The notes under the pieces are model-generated. The model made no database searches and was not told where the DNA came from. It saw only the letters and a list, made by a program, of their open reading frames with translations. Shown piece by piece: positions 47,551 to 56,159 of a DNA stretch of 64,000 bases. Source of the stretch: Mycobacterium nebraskense (lineage in GTDB: Bacteria > Actinomycetota > Actinomycetes > Mycobacteriales > Mycobacteriaceae); contig NZ_LQPH01000153.1 in assembly GCF_002102255.1 (NCBI RefSeq), positions 62,001 through 126,000 of the forward strand. Direction: 5' to 3'. The translations under genes were made by a program, and so were the position numbers. Positions within the stretch are counted from its first letter, which is position 1; the number at the start of each line of letters is the position of its first letter.

Positions 47551-48135
47551 ATGACTGAGACCGGTGGAGAGATGGTGGCGTTACGGGTCTCGGACGCCGA
47601 CCGCAACGGCACGATGCGGCGACTGCACAACGCCGTCGCGCTCGGGCTGATCGATATCGACGAGTTCGAGCAGCGCTCGTCGCAAGTTTCCTACGCCCGC
47701 ACTCGGGGAGATCTGGACGGGCTGGTCGGTGACCTGCCCGGTCCGGGCGCGATCGTCACGTCCGCGGCCGACCGGGTCGAGCTGCGCGGCTGGGCCGGCT
47801 CACTGAAACGCCAAGGGGAATGGACGGTGCCCACCCGCCTGGCGCTGGTCCGCCGGCTGGGCTCCATCGAACTCGACCTCACCAAGGCCCGGTTCGCGGG
47901 CCCGGTGGTGGTCATCGAACTCGACATGCGGTTCGGCTCGGTGGAGATCCGATTGCCCGACGGCGCCAGTGCGTCGATCGACGACGTGGAGGTCTACGTC
48001 GGCAGCGCCAGCGACCGCCGCAAAGACGCGCCCGGCGAAGGGCGGCCGCACGTCGTGTTGACGGGACGGGTGGTGTGCGGCTCGGTGATCATCCGGGGGC
48101 CGCGACGCTCGCTGATCCGCGGCCGCTTCGGCTGA
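47551..48135 (+). CDS. DUF1707 protein with C-terminal LiaF-like region
   Basis: A 194-residue protein. The DUF1707 domain ([20 protein letters not shown]...[14 protein letters not shown]) lies in the first 60 residues. A beta-helical part follows, resembling the cell-wall-active antibiotic response domain ([20 protein letters not shown]). No membrane segment. Possibly a cell-envelope stress adaptor. ATG 47551 follows AGGAAAGG. Confidence 0.82.
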   Translation: MTETGGEMVALRVSDADRNGTMRRLHNAVALGLIDIDEFEQRSSQVSYARTRGDLDGLVGDLPGPGAIVTSAADRVELRGWAGSLKRQGEWTVPTRLALVRRLGSIELDLTKARFAGPVVVIELDMRFGSVEIRLPDGASASIDDVEVYVGSASDRRKDAPGEGRPHVVLTGRVVCGSVIIRGPRRSLIRGRFG

Positions 48136-48156
48136 CCGCCCGCTGCGCGCCGTGAT

Positions 48157-48162
48157 TAAGCT
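48157..48162 (+). promoter_or_regulatory. -10 element of mapB (leaderless type)
   Basis: TAAGCT fits TAnnnT, 7 nt before ATG 48170, and decides between that start and ATG 48152. Confidence 0.42.
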
Positions 48163-48169
48163 GTTCGCC

Positions 48170-49027
48170 ATGCCTGCTCGCACCGCGCTTTCCCCCGGAG
48201 AGTTGTCCCCGACTCTGCCTGTGCCCAGCCGCATCCCCCGTCCGGAGTACGCCTGGAAGCCCACCGTGCAGGAAGGCAGCGAGCCGTGGGTGCAGACGCC
48301 GGAGGTGATCGAGAAGATGCGGGTCGCCGGCCGGATCGCGGCCGGCGCGCTAGAGGAGGCTGGCAAAGCGGTTGCGCCCGGGGTGACGACCGACGAACTG
48401 GACCGGATCGCTCACGAGTACATGACCGACCACGGCGCCTACCCGTCGACCCTGGGCTACAAGGGCTTCCCGAAGTCGTGCTGCACGTCACTCAATGAGG
48501 TCATCTGCCACGGGATCCCCGACTCGACGGTGGTCGCCGACGGCGACATCGTCAACATCGACGTCACGGCCTACATAGACGGCGTGCACGGCGACACCAA
48601 CGCGACTTTCCTGGCCGGCGACGTCTCCGAGGAGCACCGGCTGCTGGTCGAGCGGACCCGGGAGGCGACGATGCGCGCGATCAACGCCGTCAAGCCGGGG
48701 CGGGCGCTGTCGGTCGTCGGCCGCGTGATCGAGGCGTACGCGAATCGGTTTGGGTACAACGTGGTTCGTGACTTCACCGGCCACGGCATTGGCACCACGT
48801 TTCACAACGGTCTGGTCGTGCTGCACTACGACCAGCCCTCGGTCACGACGATCATGCAGCCGGGGATGACGTTCACCATCGAACCGATGATCAACCTCGG
48901 CGGGCTGGACTACGAGATCTGGGACGACGGCTGGACGGTGGTCACCAAGGACCGCAAGTGGACGGCGCAGTTCGAGCACACCCTGCTGGTGACCGACACC
49001 GGCGTCGAGATCCTTACCCTGCCGTGA
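48170..49027 (+). CDS. map: methionine aminopeptidase (MapB)
   Basis: A 285-residue type I methionine aminopeptidase. Metal ligands are present: Asp in [10 protein letters not shown] and HGDTNATF, His in GHGIGTTFH, Glu in FTIEPMI and QFEHT. An N-terminal 40-residue extension with a PxxP-like segment ([10 protein letters not shown]) marks the actinobacterial type Ic form. It removes the initiator Met. ATG 48170 matches the M. tuberculosis start. Confidence 0.96.
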   Translation: MPARTALSPGELSPTLPVPSRIPRPEYAWKPTVQEGSEPWVQTPEVIEKMRVAGRIAAGALEEAGKAVAPGVTTDELDRIAHEYMTDHGAYPSTLGYKGFPKSCCTSLNEVICHGIPDSTVVADGDIVNIDVTAYIDGVHGDTNATFLAGDVSEEHRLLVERTREATMRAINAVKPGRALSVVGRVIEAYANRFGYNVVRDFTGHGIGTTFHNGLVVLHYDQPSVTTIMQPGMTFTIEPMINLGGLDYEIWDDGWTVVTKDRKWTAQFEHTLLVTDTGVEILTLP

Positions 49028-49031
49028 ACCC

Positions 49032-50543
49032 TTGAGCGGGGCGCTCCTGGTGGCCGGCACCAGCTCCGACGCCGGGAAATCGGTGGTGGTCGCGGGCTTG
49101 TGCCGGTTGTTGGCCCGCCGCGGCGTTCGGGTGGCGCCGTTCAAGGCGCAGAACATGTCCAACAATTCGGTGGTGACCGTCGACGGCGGCGAGATCGGCC
49201 GGGCGCAGGCGCTGCAGGCGCGGGCGGCGGGGTTGGAACCCAGCGTGCGGTTCAACCCGATCCTGGTCAAGCCGGGCAGCGACCGGACGTCGCAGCTGGT
49301 GATCCGGGGCCGGGTCGCCGATTCGGTCACGGCGGCGAGCTATGTACGGCATCGCGACCGCCTTGCCGGGATCGTCGCAGACGAATTATCTTGCCTGCGT
49401 GACGAATTCGACGCCGTCATCTGCGAGGGAGCCGGCTCACCGGCCGAAATCAACCTGCGCGCCACGGATTTGGCCAACATGGGCCTGGCCCGGGCCGCGA
49501 ACCTGCCGGTGATCCTGGTAGGTGATATCGACCGCGGCGGCCTGCTCGCCCATCTCTTCGGGACGGTCGCGGTGCTCGAGCCCGACGACCAAGCGCTGAT
49601 CGCCGGCTTCGTCGTCAACAAATTCCGCGGCGATCCCGCCCTATTGGAACCCGGACTGCGGCAGCTGCACGCGATGACCGGACGTCCGACCTACGGGGTG
49701 CTGCCCTACGCCGACGAGCTCTGGTTGGACGCCGAGGACTCGCTGTCGGTGGTCGCGCACCGCGTCGTCGGCACCCCCGCGCCGCCGCGCGGGCGCGAGT
49801 GGCTGCGGGTGGCCGCGATCCGGCTGCCCCGGATCTCCAACTCCACCGACGTGGAGGCGCTGGCGTGCGAACCGGGCGTGGTGGTGCGCTGGAGCACCGA
49901 CCCCGCCGACCTTGCCGACACCGACCTCGTCGTGATTCCGGGGAGCAAATCCACCGTCGCGGACCTCGCCTGGCTGCGCGATCACGGCCTGGCCGAGGCG
50001 ATCACGGCGCATGCCGCAGCCGGCAAGCCGGTGCTGGGTATCTGCGGGGGGTTTCAGATGCTGTGCCGGCGCATCGACGACACGGTGGAATCCGGGGCCG
50101 GCGAGGTCGCCGGGCTGGGGCTGTTGGACGCCGACATCACCTTCGGCGAGACCAAGATTCTGCGCCGGTGGCCAGCGCCGCTCGCCGGATACGAAATCCG
50201 TCACGGCCGGGTGTCGCGGTGCGCCGAGGAGAGCTGGTTCGGCGCGGAGGGTGGGCCCGACGGTGAACCGCACGGCCTCGTGCGCGGCGCGGTCTTCGGC
50301 ACCCACTGGCACGGACTGCTCGACAACGACGCGTTCCGGCGCGCGTGGCTTACCCGCGTCGCGGTCGCGGCCGGCCGTGGCGGGTTCGTCGTCGCCGACA
50401 CCAACGTCGCCGCGCGGCGCGATACCCAGCTCGACTTGATCGCCGATCTGCTGGCTTCCCATCTCGACGTCGACGCCGTCCTGGGCCTGCTCGACGGTCC
50501 GCCGCCCCACCGACCGCACATCGCAAGTCGGTTGCGGCCGTAG
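49032..50543 (+). CDS. cobQ: cobyric acid synthase CobQ
   Basis: A 503-residue glutamine amidotransferase of cobalamin synthesis that amidates four side chains of the corrin ring. The N-terminal P-loop-like ATPase domain starts [20 protein letters not shown]. The C-terminal class I GATase domain has the nucleophile in [11 protein letters not shown] and His in FGTHWHGLL. The TTG start at 49032 lies 4 nt after mapB. H37Rv has its cobQ genes elsewhere, so this linkage is lineage specific. Confidence 0.93.
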   Translation: MSGALLVAGTSSDAGKSVVVAGLCRLLARRGVRVAPFKAQNMSNNSVVTVDGGEIGRAQALQARAAGLEPSVRFNPILVKPGSDRTSQLVIRGRVADSVTAASYVRHRDRLAGIVADELSCLRDEFDAVICEGAGSPAEINLRATDLANMGLARAANLPVILVGDIDRGGLLAHLFGTVAVLEPDDQALIAGFVVNKFRGDPALLEPGLRQLHAMTGRPTYGVLPYADELWLDAEDSLSVVAHRVVGTPAPPRGREWLRVAAIRLPRISNSTDVEALACEPGVVVRWSTDPADLADTDLVVIPGSKSTVADLAWLRDHGLAEAITAHAAAGKPVLGICGGFQMLCRRIDDTVESGAGEVAGLGLLDADITFGETKILRRWPAPLAGYEIRHGRVSRCAEESWFGAEGGPDGEPHGLVRGAVFGTHWHGLLDNDAFRRAWLTRVAVAAGRGGFVVADTNVAARRDTQLDLIADLLASHLDVDAVLGLLDGPPPHRPHIASRLRP

Positions 50544-50663
50544 GACATTCACGAGTACGTGCACGCATGAAGGACGAATTGACGGCGACGCAAAACCCGG
50601 GGCGCACGCGCGGATGTTAAGAAATCGTCGCGCGCGCAGGCCGCTCCGCTGTAGCGTGCGAAG

Positions 50664-51224
50664 ATGCCCTCCATGATGACCACTCTCGACGGATTCCCCG
50701 TCCCGGTAGGCGTGGCCGGTCCGGAACAGGGCGTCGTGGTCGTCATCCTGGGTGACGAGGAGCGCGTCCCCGCCGCGTACGACGCAGTCTGCGAGCGTCT
50801 GCACACCGCATCGCTTCGGACGGTCGTCATCGGTCTCGACCCGCGATTGACCCCCAAGTCGGTGGTCGGCATCCTCGACGCGCTGGGAATCGGGTGGGCC
50901 GTGGTGGTGGGCGATCGCGCCGGCGGCGAACTGGCCTGGGAACTGGCGGCGACGAAGCTGGGCCGGTTCGTCGGCCTAGTGGTGATCGACCGCGGCCATC
51001 CGCGGGCGGCCGATCGCGACGGCGTGGTCCGCGACGAACACTGCCCGCCGGTGGAAATCGGCACCACGGTCCTGGTCAGCTCCCCGGCCGCGCGGGCGGT
51101 GGCCCGCGCCGGCCAGCAGTATGTCTACGCCGATTACCGCGTGGTGCACCTGGGCAGGCGCACGGTGCAGGAGTCGACGGCGCAGTTGGCCGCCGAGATC
51201 GTGTTGCGCACCAGTACCTGGTAG
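50664..51224 (+). CDS. alpha/beta-hydrolase-like protein lacking the nucleophile
   Basis: A 186-residue protein with a shortened alpha/beta-hydrolase pattern. The elbow GxSxG appears as VVGDRAGGELAW, with Arg where the nucleophilic Ser should be. No clear lid or catalytic acid can be placed. It may be a pseudo-enzyme or a binding protein. ATG 50664 or 50673 (MPSMMTT) are both possible; no strong ribosome binding site. Confidence 0.65.
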   Translation: MPSMMTTLDGFPVPVGVAGPEQGVVVVILGDEERVPAAYDAVCERLHTASLRTVVIGLDPRLTPKSVVGILDALGIGWAVVVGDRAGGELAWELAATKLGRFVGLVVIDRGHPRAADRDGVVRDEHCPPVEIGTTVLVSSPAARAVARAGQQYVYADYRVVHLGRRTVQESTAQLAAEIVLRTSTW

Positions 51225-51423
51225 TTCTCGGTTGGTGCACCGAACCTCAACTCGCACAAGCGGTTTGCTGGATGGTCCGCGCGTCGTCGGCCGCGGGCGG
51301 CGCTGATCGGCCCAGGGCTGTACCGTGTCGACGGAGGCCGAAGATTCCGGGTCGAGCGGTCGCTCAGCACGCTGGCGGATCCGCGGGAGTTGGTGGCGGT
51401 CATCGATCGGGAAAGGATGCGCT

Positions 51424-52161
51424 GTGGTGAACGCCTCTGGACGCCCGATGGTGGGGCTGACCTGTTACCTGGAGCGGGTGCAGACCGGAATTTGGGACAT
51501 GCCCGCCGGTTATCTGCCGGCCGATTATTTCGAGGGTGTCGTCCTGACCGGCGGGGCCGCGGTGTTGCTACCACCGCAACCGGCGGAACCCGAGACCGTC
51601 GGCTCGATCCTCGACAGCTTGCACGCGCTGGTGATCACGGGCGGCTACGACCTGGACCCCGCCGCGTACGGCCAGCAACCGCATCCGACCACCGATCAGC
51701 CCCGCGCCGCCCGCGATGCCTGGGAGTTCGCGCTGTTGCGCGGCGCGCTGGACCGGGGCCTGCCGGTGCTGGGCATCTGCCGCGGTGCGCAGGTGCTCAA
51801 CGTGGCGCTCGGCGGCACCCTGCACCAGCACCTGCCCGACGTTCTCGGGCACGACGGGCATCGCGCGGGCAATGGGGTGTTCACCAGGTTGCCGGTGCGC
51901 ACCCTTGCGGGCAGCCGGCTGGCCGCGCTGGTGGGGGAGTCCACCGATGCGCCGTGCTACCACCACCAGGCGATCGACAAAGTCGGTGAGGGCCTCGTGG
52001 TCAGCGCCTGGGACCCCGACGGCGTGGTTGAGGCGCTGGAGTTGCCCGGGGACCGGTTTGTGCTTGCGGTGCAATGGCATCCGGAACAGACCCCGGACGA
52101 CTTGCGCCTTTTCGCCGCGATCGTGGACGCCGCGCGGTCGTATGCCTCGCGCGCCGGCTGA
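51424..52161 (+). CDS. class I glutamine amidotransferase-like hydrolase (PuuD-type, Rv2859c-like)
   Basis: A 245-residue peptidase C26 family protein resembling gamma-glutamyl-GABA hydrolase. The nucleophile Cys is in VLGICRGAQVLNVA, and the His/Glu pair in VQWHPEQTPDD. It would cleave gamma-glutamyl amide bonds, for example in polyamine breakdown. In H37Rv it lies next to glnA4; glnA4 is not seen here. GTG 51424 (or 51427) follows AAAGG. The 200-bp gap before it (51225-51423) shows no certain gene. Confidence 0.88.
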   Translation: MVNASGRPMVGLTCYLERVQTGIWDMPAGYLPADYFEGVVLTGGAAVLLPPQPAEPETVGSILDSLHALVITGGYDLDPAAYGQQPHPTTDQPRAARDAWEFALLRGALDRGLPVLGICRGAQVLNVALGGTLHQHLPDVLGHDGHRAGNGVFTRLPVRTLAGSRLAALVGESTDAPCYHHQAIDKVGEGLVVSAWDPDGVVEALELPGDRFVLAVQWHPEQTPDDLRLFAAIVDAARSYASRAG

Positions 52162-52168
52162 GCCGGCG

Positions 52169-53080
52169 CTACGCGACCGTTCCGCGGCAGACGGCCATCG
52201 GCGTCGCAGCCGCCGTCCAGGTCCGTGGCACCGACAACGCCCCGACCGACGTTGCGCGGCCGACCCCCGCACTGATTGCCGCGCCGCGAACACCACGCTG
52301 GTCGGGCAGCAGGCATCGCAGCGCCGCCGCCTTGTTGAGCGAATTCAGGTAGGCGATCGCGGCGCCCGACGGCGCCGTGAGTGAGCTCAGTTTCGACAGC
52401 GGGCAGGTCGCGGGTGCGAGGGAGACGTCGAACGTGGCCAGCGGTGACAGGGACAGCGCCCGCAGCGCGGTGGGGGCGACTGAGATCAGCTGGTGTCCAG
52501 CCGATATGACCTCCGGCGCCGACTTCAGCGCCCACGTGCGCGGGGCCGGCCTGACGGCCGCGTCCTGGCCGGCGTCGGGCGGCAAGGTGAACGGCGTAAG
52601 GGCCGCGGCATCGGCCGAGGCCGCGGCGTAGGCGCACATGGCCGCGGCGTCCTGGGCCCACATCTGTTCGTAGTGGGCCTCGGTGTCGGCGATCGCCGGG
52701 CCGGCCAGCCCCAGGCGGTTCGCCAGGATCAGCGATCTGCGCTGCGTGCGGTTGGCGCCGATCGTCGAGGGCGGCACCGTCGCCGCCAACGCCGTTTCGT
52801 GGGCACTCGCCGCAGCGGCCGCCCCGGTGGCCGCGTGCTCGGCCCGTATTGCTGTCGCATTGAGCCAATCGATGTAGGGCACCGCGCCGTCCAGGGCGGG
52901 TGCGGGGCCCTCCCATCCGGCCAGCAGCTTTGAGGTCACCGCACGGTAGTCCGCGACGGCGGTGTGCAGCCATGTGGCCAGGCGGGCCCAGGCCGCCGCG
53001 GCTTCGGCCATCGACCCCGAGCCGGGGCCGTCATGCATTTGTCCGGAAATGATTTCCGGCGGGAGCGTCGTGAAATTCAT
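52169..53080 (-). CDS. PPE family protein (PPE-SVP type)
   Basis: A 303-residue PPE protein. The N-terminal PPE domain (about 1-165) starts MNFTTLPPEIISGQMHDGPG and has the WxG turn (LAGWEGPA) and AHYEQMWAQDAAAMCAYAAAS. The C-terminal part has SVGALSVPRTW, the PPE-SVP motif. It is short for the family. PPE proteins are exported by ESX systems with a PE partner; no PE gene is adjacent. It is convergent with the amidotransferase gene, 7 nt apart. Confidence 0.9.
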   Translation of the reverse strand: MNFTTLPPEIISGQMHDGPGSGSMAEAAAAWARLATWLHTAVADYRAVTSKLLAGWEGPAPALDGAVPYIDWLNATAIRAEHAATGAAAAASAHETALAATVPPSTIGANRTQRRSLILANRLGLAGPAIADTEAHYEQMWAQDAAAMCAYAAASADAAALTPFTLPPDAGQDAAVRPAPRTWALKSAPEVISAGHQLISVAPTALRALSLSPLATFDVSLAPATCPLSKLSSLTAPSGAAIAYLNSLNKAAALRCLLPDQRGVRGAAISAGVGRATSVGALSVPRTWTAAATPMAVCRGTVA

Positions 53081-53216
53081 TGCTATCTCTGCCTAACGCC
53101 ACGGTATCGGCCGTGTGAGAACGGAACTCTTCTGTTGGGACGTAGGCCCGGGGGTTACAGGCCTACCTGCAACTGCGGCGGTGCAACCACGGCGGCTGCC
53201 GCGAGCGATTGAGCCG

Positions 53217-53639
53217 TCAGCAGCGCGCGACGCAAAGTTGCGTCAACAGATCTCGGTCGGGTGGAACCGCCGAGGACGCACGGGACGGTGCGCGGGCCAG
53301 CCGAAATGTCGCGGCCGCAAACGAAGTCGGTAGCGGTGACCCGATCGACGGCGGCGACGAACGGGTCCATGTCGGCGGCCGATCCCGCGTCATCCACGCA
53401 TTCTTCGTGGTCTTGTGATGTGTCGGCAGGTTCGGGTTATGCGCTTGCACCGCCGCAGCATTCACGCCCGTATGCACGGCTGCCTGCGACGAGGCCGCGG
53501 GCTGCGGCATTCCGAGCCCGGCGACCGCGGTCCCGCGCGACGCCCAGCCCGCGGTGACCGCGCAGAACAAACCGAGCGCCGCAACGATCGCGATGGCTGA
53601 CCGCCATCGTCGAACGCTACGGGTGTCTCCGACTCTCAC
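53217..53639 (-). pseudogene. probable LpqS-family secreted protein, frame-damaged
   Basis: The frame starts with a signal-like segment (WRSAIAIVAALGLFCAVTAG) and ends DLLTQLCVARC, close to the LpqS C-terminus of M. tuberculosis (QDLLTRFCLARR, from memory). The middle in this frame looks non-coding. In the frame shifted by one base, residues DMDPFVAAVDRVTATDFVCG look coding, have high GC at third positions and resemble an LpqS core. Two compensating frameshifts in an LpqS-like gene would explain this; a short intact gene is the alternative. LpqS is copper-responsive in M. tuberculosis. The 536-bp stretch 53081-53616 holds nothing else that I can support. Confidence 0.4.
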
Positions 53640-54150
53640 AGTGGCCCGAACTTACAACACGAGGCTTGGCCGACAAGCCCAGCGAGCTGTGAGAACGATC
53701 AAAGTCCGGTGTGCGTTCGCAGGCCGCTTGCCCATCGGCCAGCCAGGCCGGAGGCGCCGACAACCCGCCGATCGAGATGCCGCGTGCGAAACCCGCCGTC
53801 ACCGCGGCGCGGTGACCTCTGCCCGCCTTTGCCGCCGCACCGCCGATGGCCACGGCGATGGGGATGCTGGCCTCCCTGGCGAACCCGGTGCGCAGGGAAC
53901 TCAGCTTGGACAGCGGCGACGACATCGACAGCACCGCCGTACGGAACCGACAAGAAGATGCCGAGGAGAGCCCGCAGAGCGCTGCGGGCAGCATCGAAAC
54001 CAGTTCAGCGCCAGCCGATATCACCTCGTCCGCGTCGGCGGCGGGCGGCGACGTGAATGGTGTCATGGTCGAGGCTGCCACCGAGGCATTGGCATAGGCG
54101 TACATGGCGGCGGCGTTCTGCGCCCACAGCTGGTCGTAGTGGCCCTGCGA
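53617..54150 (-). pseudogene. PPE pseudogene, 5' part missing
   Basis: Translation gives HYDQLWAQNAAAMYAYANAS, TPFTSPP, EVISAGAELVSMLPAALCGL and SPLSKLSSLRTG, matching the second half of the neighbouring PPE protein, and ends with an altered SVP-like motif (ISIGGLSAPPAW). The first 140 or so PPE residues, including the PPE motif, are absent. It looks like a decayed duplicate of the 52169-53080 gene or of a relative. Confidence 0.6.
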
Positions 54151-54234
54151 GGTTCCTTTGAAAATGCTTAAAGGTAGCGCAATTTCGGCTGCGATCGTCT
54201 CGTCAGGGGGAGACGGCAGGCGGCGCAACGACGG

Positions 54235-55377
54235 TTAGTGAGCCGCGGCAGGGGATTTGAACGCGATGAGCGGGATGGCCATTTCGGCGGGTGTCGCCGC
54301 GCCGTGAAAGCCTATGAGGCGAGCGGATTCCGGCGGCTCGTGCCCGGTTGCCAGCACGGCGGTGTCGCCGGTGCAGACCGCGACGACATCGCCGATTCGC
54401 GCCAGGTGCGCCGGGTTGACCGGTCCGAACATCCCGGTCGCCACGGCCTGCTCGCGGCTGTAGATGTGCGCCCTACCGCCCAGCACCTCACTCCAGGCCG
54501 CCTGCACATCTGCCGCGGCGCCGGGCTCGGTGTGCAGGTAGCGCACCCGCGGCTCCCCGGCGACCACGCGGACTCCCGCGGCCAGCCGCGGGTCGGTGTC
54601 GAGGTCGACCCGCGCGTCCGGTGGAACATTGAAACCGCCGTGGTCGGCGGTCACCAGTAGCGCCGCGGTCGGGGGCAGCGCCGCGACCAGCCGGGTCAGC
54701 AGCGTGTCGACCTGGGCCGCCGCTTCGTGCCACCGGGACGATCCGACGCCGAATGCGTGGGCCGCGGTGTCCAGGGCGGGGGTGTAGCCGTAGACCAGGC
54801 CCGGCGCCGCATGCAGCTCGTCGGCCACCTTCTGCGCGTTGTCGTCCGTCGGTTGGGTCGGGCGGAATTCGGCACCGCGATACGCCGAGTCGGTCAACCC
54901 ACTACCCATGAACGCGGCCGGCAACACGGCGCGCGCGCTGACGCCGGCTTTGTTGAGCCGCCCGAACCAGGTTGGTAACGGCTGCCACTCGGCGTGCGGG
55001 GGATCGTCACGCCACAAGATGTGATTGATCACCCGATCGGTGCCGGGAACGTTGAGCGTGAAGCCCAGGATCCCGTGTTCACCCGGCTGCGCCCCCGTGC
55101 CCAGCGAAACCAGGCTGGTCGGGGTGGTCGACGGGAAGGTGCAAGTGAGCTCCGTGAGGCGCCCGGCCTGCCCGGCCAGCACCGAGGCGAGCAGCGGCGC
55201 GCTGCCGGCCAGCTCCGCAAGCAGGTGCCAGCCCAGTCCGTCCACCAGCACCACCGCGACGCGATCGATCTGATCGGTTCCGCCGATCCAGTCGGCCAAG
55301 CCCAGCTTGTCGACGGCGCCCGGCGCGCCCAGCAGAGCGGCGGCGGCGGGCAGCACGTCGCAGATGGAACCGGGCAC
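54235..55377 (-). CDS. nucleotide pyrophosphatase/phosphodiesterase family (alkaline phosphatase superfamily)
   Basis: A 380-residue protein of the alkaline phosphatase fold. Metal and nucleophile sites fit VVLVDGLGWHLL, the Thr in TFPSTTPTSLVSLGTG, LDTAAHAFG, VTADHGGFN and GFHGAAT. It would hydrolyse a phosphodiester or pyrophosphate; the substrate is unknown. The chosen start, GTG 55377, is 20 nt past the stop of the DUF6390-like gene, so it sits at the tail of the hydrogenase maturation operon. The frame opens further upstream, but those residues overlap the upstream gene. Confidence 0.85.
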   Translation of the reverse strand: MPGSICDVLPAAAALLGAPGAVDKLGLADWIGGTDQIDRVAVVLVDGLGWHLLAELAGSAPLLASVLAGQAGRLTELTCTFPSTTPTSLVSLGTGAQPGEHGILGFTLNVPGTDRVINHILWRDDPPHAEWQPLPTWFGRLNKAGVSARAVLPAAFMGSGLTDSAYRGAEFRPTQPTDDNAQKVADELHAAPGLVYGYTPALDTAAHAFGVGSSRWHEAAAQVDTLLTRLVAALPPTAALLVTADHGGFNVPPDARVDLDTDPRLAAGVRVVAGEPRVRYLHTEPGAAADVQAAWSEVLGGRAHIYSREQAVATGMFGPVNPAHLARIGDVVAVCTGDTAVLATGHEPPESARLIGFHGAATPAEMAIPLIAFKSPAAAH

Positions 55378-55397
55378 CGGGCCAGTCTGGCACGCAA

Positions 55398-56159
55398 TTA
55401 GACGCGCGCCAGTCGGCGGGTCGTCACTCGCAGCTGACGATCGGTTCCGTCGGCGAGCGCGCCAACCTGCCGCGGCGACAGCCGCCCACACAGCCGCCTC
55501 CAGTGCAGCGCGACCTCGTCGCCTGGGGCCGCATCCGGCACCGCGCTGTACCCGTCGGTCCATACGTCGAACACGCCGGACGACGGTTCGGACAGTGCGA
55601 GCGCCTCACCGTCGAGCACCAGCCTTCGGTGCAGCACCTCGATCCGGTTGTGGTCGCGGGAGACCACGGTGCCCCAGGTGATGCGGCAATTATCGAGCAC
55701 ATTCAGCGGATGTTTGACAAGGTTCTGGCGCCCGGCGCCACCCAGGAACCGCGTCCACGGGTACACGCCGAACACGTGGAAGCAGTGATTGGCGGCGGCC
55801 TCGCGGGCCAGGTCCGGCGTCAGGTGTGACCAGTAGCGGCCCGCCTGCGGGCCGATGATCGTCAGCAACGCCTCGAAGAAGTCCTGCGGGTCCAGGTCGG
55901 CTCCGACGCCGCCCCCCAGCCAGTACGACTCGACGAGCCGATAATCCAGCGGGTCGGCGATCCCGGTCAGCGTCGACAGCACCCGCAGGTACGGCCACGC
56001 CCCGGAAAACTTCGTCGCGGCCCTGTGCACCTCGTCGACCGAACCGTCGCGCAAGGTGGCTCCCAGTGGGGGACCGCAATAGCCCAGCGCGTTGGGCGCA
56101 TAGGCGTAGCGCGCGAACATCTCCGCGCCCTTTTGCGATCCGCCGGTGTCGGCTTTCAA
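55398..56159 (-). CDS. DUF6390-like protein of the hydrogenase operon
   Basis: A 253-residue protein without a known catalytic motif; it starts MKADTGGSQKGAEMFARYAY and contains NALGYCGPP and HCFHVFGVYPWTRFLGG. I associate this sequence with DUF6390, which occurs in actinobacterial [NiFe]-hydrogenase loci. Its ATG overlaps the hypD stop (ATGA type), so it is cotranslated. The role is unknown. The conserved Cys and His residues (GYCGPP, NHCFHVFG) might bind metal; this is inference. Confidence 0.72.
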   Translation of the reverse strand: MKADTGGSQKGAEMFARYAYAPNALGYCGPPLGATLRDGSVDEVHRAATKFSGAWPYLRVLSTLTGIADPLDYRLVESYWLGGGVGADLDPQDFFEALLTIIGPQAGRYWSHLTPDLAREAAANHCFHVFGVYPWTRFLGGAGRQNLVKHPLNVLDNCRITWGTVVSRDHNRIEVLHRRLVLDGEALALSEPSSGVFDVWTDGYSAVPDAAPGDEVALHWRRLCGRLSPRQVGALADGTDRQLRVTTRRLARV

